Shown piece after piece: positions 60,244-64,000 of a stretch of DNA of 64,000 nucleotides. Each line of letters opens with the position of its first letter. Position 1 is the first letter of the stretch. The DNA comes from Mycobacterium sp. 141 (GTDB lineage Bacteria; Actinomycetota; Actinomycetes; Mycobacteriales; Mycobacteriaceae): assembly GCF_000382405.1 (NCBI RefSeq), contig NZ_KB908255.1, positions 186,001 to 250,000 on the forward strand, read 5' to 3'. The position numbers and the translations under genes were made by a program. The notes under the pieces were generated by a model. It was not told the origin of the DNA, did no database searches, and was given only the letters and a program-made list of their open reading frames with translations.

Positions 60244-62208
60244 TCAACGTGCGTCGCCCATCACGAGTCCTTCCCGGCGCGGGTCCGCGCCGCCCACCCA
60301 ACCTGGTTGTGCGCGCATGATCACCGAGAGCCCGCTCGACTGGTCGACCAGGTCGACGCGGTGACCCAGCTTGCGCAGCCCGGCGACCAGGGGATCGTGA
60401 TCGCCCTGAACCCCCGGTGGACCGGAGGTGTCCACGGCGGGATGTTCGCCACCGATGTTCGTCTCGGGAGTGTTGTCAGCACCGAAATCGACCATGGACA
60501 CCGCCTGCTGCGGATCCAGGCCCCAATCCAGCACGCCGACAACGGTTTTCACGATGAACTGGATGATCACCGAGCCGCCCGGAGAGCCCAGCACCGCGTA
60601 GAGTGGCCCGCGCCGTACACCGGTCTCGTCGAACACCAGGGTCGGTGCCATGGAGCTGCGCGGCCGCTTCCCCGGCTGCACACGGTTGGCCACAGGGACA
60701 CCTTCCGGACTTACCGGGTCTGCGGCGAAATCGGTGAGCTGGTTGTTCAGCAGGAAACCGTCCACCATGTGGAACGAGCCGAACGACGATTCGATCGTGG
60801 TGGTCAGTGACGCCGCGTTGCCGTAGCTGTCAACGATGCTGATCTGGCTGGTGCCGTGCTCTGGGGCCGGTGCCCCGGTTGCCTGCGGAGCGCCGAAGTC
60901 ACCGGGTTGTGCGGTGCCCATGGTGTGCTGGGGTGAGATGAGCGCCGCACGTCCCGTCAGGTAGGCGCCGCCGAGCAAGGTGTCGGGGGTGCCGCCCGGC
61001 AGTGACACGAAGTCGGTGTCGGCGACATAGCGGTCCCGGTCCGCGTACGCCAGCCGCTCGGCCTCGGAAATCAGATGTACGCCCAGGACGGTGGGGTGCC
61101 CGCCGTTGAGGTCGACGTCGGTAGGTCGGTATGCACTCATCGGGAAATGCTCGAGGATCCCCAACGTCGCAGCCACAGCCATTCCGCCCGACGAGGGCGG
61201 CGGCATGCCACAAATCTCCCGGCCGCGGTAGCCCGTGCACAGCGGTGAGCGCTCCTTGGCGGTGTAGCCGGCCAGGTCCTGTTCGGTCATCAGACTCGGC
61301 GTGCGGCCGCCCGCAGTGTTGGTCGCTGCAGCCACGATGGCCCGGGCGATGTCGCCGGTGTAGAACGCGTGGGCGCCACCGGATGCGATGGCGCCCAACG
61401 TCTTGGCGTATGCGAGATTGGTCAGCCTGGTGGCCACCGGTTTTGGGGTGCCGTCCGGTTCCAGCAGATATGTCGCCGCGGCGGGGTCGATGCGCAGCTG
61501 GGGTGCTGCTTCGGCGATGGCTTCGGCCATCCGCGGGCTGACGTCGAAGCCGTCGTCGGCCATCTGCACGGCGGGATCAAAAAGCTCCCGCCAGGGCTTC
61601 TTCCCGAAGATGCGGTGGACGTCGTCGAGCAGGCGCACGATGCCGGGCACGCCGATCGAGCGGCCCGAGGCTCTGGTGTCGGGGCGGGGCTCGGTGCGGT
61701 CGGTATCGGACACCCAGCGCAGGTAGTTCTCGGTGGCTGCGGCGGGCGCTGTTTCCCGCCCGTCGAAAGCATGCACCGCTCCCGACGCGGCGTCGTAGTA
61801 CAGCAGGAAGCCGCCACCGCCGATGCCGGACGATTGTGGTTCCACGAGGCCCAGCACGGCCTGCGCGGTCACCAGGGCGTCGGCGGCGGTGCCGCCGTTG
61901 CGCAGCACCTTGCACGCTGCCTCGCTGGCCAGGGGATTCGCGGTGGCCACCGCGTAGCTGGCGGTGTGGACGGCGGTCATATCGCGGCGGTAGCCCGTGG
62001 AGACTTCGGGGGCGGCGGCCAGGTTCGCCAGAGTGGCGGGCGCGGGAGCCACCGGAGTCTTGGGGACCGGTGTGCCATTGGAGGCCACGGTGCAGGGCAT
62101 GGCGGCGGCTGTGGAACGGCGCTGACCGTCGCCGGCGCATCCGCCGAGGACCAACACGACGCCAGTGAGCAGCGCGATGACCAATCGCGTGGACGCCGGC
62201 ATCCGCAC
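60244..62208 (-). CDS. ggt: Gamma-glutamyltransferase, lipoprotein form
   Basis: 654 residues. Signal peptide ending in lipobox LGGC (Cys24), so probably anchored outside the cytoplasmic membrane. The proenzyme is expected to self-cleave before Thr453 in [11 protein letters not shown]; the residue two after the nucleophile is Gln where many homologues have His. Other GGT motifs: [48 protein letters not shown] and [13 protein letters not shown]. Hydrolyses or transfers the gamma-glutamyl group of glutathione and related compounds. It is convergent with the nitrilase and divergent from uvrC (50 bases). Confidence 0.9.
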   Translation of the reverse strand: MRMPASTRLVIALLTGVVLVLGGCAGDGQRRSTAAAMPCTVASNGTPVPKTPVAPAPATLANLAAAPEVSTGYRRDMTAVHTASYAVATANPLASEAACKVLRNGGTAADALVTAQAVLGLVEPQSSGIGGGGFLLYYDAASGAVHAFDGRETAPAAATENYLRWVSDTDRTEPRPDTRASGRSIGVPGIVRLLDDVHRIFGKKPWRELFDPAVQMADDGFDVSPRMAEAIAEAAPQLRIDPAAATYLLEPDGTPKPVATRLTNLAYAKTLGAIASGGAHAFYTGDIARAIVAAATNTAGGRTPSLMTEQDLAGYTAKERSPLCTGYRGREICGMPPPSSGGMAVAATLGILEHFPMSAYRPTDVDLNGGHPTVLGVHLISEAERLAYADRDRYVADTDFVSLPGGTPDTLLGGAYLTGRAALISPQHTMGTAQPGDFGAPQATGAPAPEHGTSQISIVDSYGNAASLTTTIESSFGSFHMVDGFLLNNQLTDFAADPVSPEGVPVANRVQPGKRPRSSMAPTLVFDETGVRRGPLYAVLGSPGGSVIIQFIVKTVVGVLDWGLDPQQAVSMVDFGADNTPETNIGGEHPAVDTSGPPGVQGDHDPLVAGLRKLGHRVDLVDQSSGLSVIMRAQPGWVGGADPRREGLVMGDAR

Positions 62209-62258
62209 CTCTCGACGGTAGCGGAGATCTGTCTGATCGCGGCAGTAACCTGGAATCC

Positions 62259-64000
62259 GTGCCCGATCCAGCGACGTACCGCCCGGCGCCCGGATCGATC
62301 CCAGTTGAACCGGGTGTCTACCGGTTTCGCGACCCCCACGGGCGGGTCATCTATGTCGGTAAGGCCAAGAGCCTGCGCGGCCGGCTGACGTCGTACTTCG
62401 CCGACATCGCGAGCCTCGCGCCGCGCACCAGGCAGATGGTGATGACCGCGGGCAGCGTCGAGTGGACCGTGGTGAACACCGAGGTCGAGGCGCTGCAGCT
62501 CGAGTACAACTGGATCAAGGAGTTCGATCCGCGCTTCAACATCCGCTATCGCGACGACAAGTCCTATCCGGTGCTGGCCGTGACGCTCAACGAGGAGTAT
62601 CCGCGGTTGATGGTGTACCGCGGTCCGCGCCGCAAGGGTGTGCGCTACTTCGGTCCGTATTCGCATGCCTGGGCCATCCGGGAAACCCTTGACCTGCTCA
62701 CCCGGGTGTTCCCGGCCCGCACCTGTTCGGCCGGAGTGTTCAAGCGGCACAACCAGATCGACCGTCCGTGCCTGCTCGGCTACATCGACAAGTGCTCGGC
62801 CCCGTGTGTGGGCAGGGTCACCGCCGAGGAGCATCGGCGGATCGTCCTGGACTTCTGTGACTTCCTGGCCGGCCGCACCGACCGGCTGGCCCGCGATCTG
62901 GAACAGCAGATGGTCGCCGCCGCCGAGGATCTGGATTTCGAGCGGGCGGCGCGCTTGCGGGACAACATCTCTGCGCTCAAGCGGGCGCTGGAGAGGCAGG
63001 CGGTGGTGTTCGGCGACGGTACCGATGCCGACGTGGTGGCCTTCGCCGATGACGATCTGGAGGCCGCCGTCCAGGTGTTCCACGTCCGTGGGGGCCGGGT
63101 GCGGGGTCAACGCGGCTGGATCGTGGAGAAATCGGGGGACCCGGAGCAGTCCGGGCAGGAGCAGTTGGTCGAGCAGTTTCTCACCCAGTTCTACGGTGAT
63201 CAGGCCGAGCTGGGCGGGGCCGGCTCGACCGAATCCTCTTCGCCCGAGGGGCTCATCGACGAAGCGACCAATCCGGTGCCGCGACAGGTGCTGGTGCCCG
63301 TGTTGCCGCCCAACGCCGACCAACTGACTGTCTGGCTGTCGGGGTTGCGCGGCTCACGGGTGGCGTTGCGGGTGCCGGTGCGCGGCGACAAGCGGGCGTT
63401 GGCCGAAACTGTGCAACGCAATGCGCAGGAGGCGCTGGCCCAGCACAAGCTCAAGCGGGCCGGGGATTTCAACGCCAGATCCGAGGCTCTGCAGAGCATT
63501 CAGGAATCCCTGGGATTGGCCGAGGCGCCACTGCGGATCGAGTGCATAGACATCAGCCATGTCCAGGGCACGGACGTGGTGGCGTCGCTCGTGGTGTTCG
63601 AGGACGGGCTGCCACGCAAGAGTGACTATCGCCACTACGCAATCCGGGAGGCTGCCGGGGACGGACGCTCCGACGACGTCGCCTCTATCGCCGAGGTCAC
63701 CCGACGGCGTTTCCACCGTCATCTCGCCGACACCAAACCGGATGCGACGGCGGCGGCCGAGCAACGGCCGCGCCGGTTCGCCTATCCGCCCAATCTGTTC
63801 GTCGTCGACGGCGGCGCCCCCCAGGTCAACGCCGCGGCCGCGGTGCTCGAGGAACTCGGCATCCACGACGTCGCGGTGATCGGTTTGGCCAAGCGGCTGG
63901 AGGAGGTGTGGGTGCCCTCCGAACCGGATCCGGTGATCCTGCCGCGCACCAGCGAGGGGCTGTACCTGTTGCAGCGGGTGCGCGACGAGGCGCACCGTTT
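62259..64000 (+). CDS. uvrC: UvrABC excision nuclease subunit C, N-terminal part (3' end outside window)
   Basis: Makes both incisions in nucleotide excision repair. The GIY-YIG domain is at the N-terminus ([28 protein letters not shown]), the cysteine-bearing linker has [11 protein letters not shown], the UVR motif is [21 protein letters not shown] near residue 225, and the RNase H-like 3'-nuclease domain begins with [26 protein letters not shown] 62259 is the start. The frame remains open at 64000; the helix-hairpin-helix end is missing. Confidence 0.96.
   Translation, partial: MPDPATYRPAPGSIPVEPGVYRFRDPHGRVIYVGKAKSLRGRLTSYFADIASLAPRTRQMVMTAGSVEWTVVNTEVEALQLEYNWIKEFDPRFNIRYRDDKSYPVLAVTLNEEYPRLMVYRGPRRKGVRYFGPYSHAWAIRETLDLLTRVFPARTCSAGVFKRHNQIDRPCLLGYIDKCSAPCVGRVTAEEHRRIVLDFCDFLAGRTDRLARDLEQQMVAAAEDLDFERAARLRDNISALKRALERQAVVFGDGTDADVVAFADDDLEAAVQVFHVRGGRVRGQRGWIVEKSGDPEQSGQEQLVEQFLTQFYGDQAELGGAGSTESSSPEGLIDEATNPVPRQVLVPVLPPNADQLTVWLSGLRGSRVALRVPVRGDKRALAETVQRNAQEALAQHKLKRAGDFNARSEALQSIQESLGLAEAPLRIECIDISHVQGTDVVASLVVFEDGLPRKSDYRHYAIREAAGDGRSDDVASIAEVTRRRFHRHLADTKPDATAAAEQRPRRFAYPPNLFVVDGGAPQVNAAAAVLEELGIHDVAVIGLAKRLEEVWVPSEPDPVILPRTSEGLYLLQRVRDEAHR

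Overview
The window is a high-GC actinobacterial chromosome segment. Gene content and order identify a mycobacterium, most likely a fast-growing Mycolicibacterium. The conserved blocks follow the known mycobacterial order: alaS-ruvX-mltG-aroE, aroC-aroK-aroB, pepQ-efp-nusB, pyrR-pyrB-pyrC-carA-carB-pyrF, mihF-gmk-rpoZ-coaBC-metK, lipH/priA, fmt-rsmB-ribD, P55-lprG, ribE-ribBA-ribH and uvrC. PE/PPE genes, insertion sequences, tRNA genes and CRISPR arrays were not seen.

Layout. 1-4.4 kb: end of alaS, ruvX, mltG, aroE and a minimal prepilin peptidase. 4.5-7.0 kb: a minus-strand ECF42 sigma-factor module (DGPF/YCII protein, sigma factor with a long C-terminal extension, two AhpD-like proteins). 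7.1-12.9 kb: shikimate genes (no aroQ in the cluster), a 4-TM protein, pepQ, efp, nusB. 12.9-17.3 kb: accessory genes (FAD monooxygenase, serine hydrolase, MHS-type transporter, one candidate small protein). 17.3-26.2 kb: the complete pyrimidine operon, with a PyrR-type RNA operator overlapping the pyrR ribosome binding site. 26.3-31.9 kb: a Gly/Pro repeat exported protein, mihF, gmk, rpoZ, coaBC, metK and a low-complexity lipoprotein. 32-41.4 kb: VOC protein, lipH, priA, a DUF2207/LemA pair, fmt, rsmB, ribD (rpe is absent between rsmB and ribD). 41.4-47.4 kb: an ABC-permease remnant, P55-lprG and the riboflavin genes. 47.5-60.2 kb: a catabolic island with a PucR regulator, FAD amine oxidase, cupin, two aldehyde dehydrogenases, a GMC dehydrogenase with small subunit, a NylB-like hydrolase, an APC permease and a nitrilase. 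60.2-64 kb: a gamma-glutamyltransferase lipoprotein and the 5' part of uvrC.

Two signals stand out. First, at three unrelated operon junctions (efp/nusB, pyrR/pyrB, ribBA/ribH) the stop/start overlap and its Shine-Dalgarno sequence are tandemly duplicated in units of 26-32 bases. The result is a chain of 9-18 codon mini-ORFs, each overlapping the next start codon. The units differ in sequence between loci but their lengths keep the stop-start overlap in frame, which recalls the longer MIRU elements of M. tuberculosis. Second, the catabolic island carries two copies of a roughly 105-base regulatory element, one in front of the amine-oxidase operon and one in front of the permease-nitrilase pair. 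This suggests one PucR-controlled regulon for an amine, amino-alcohol or nitrile substrate that cannot be named from sequence alone.
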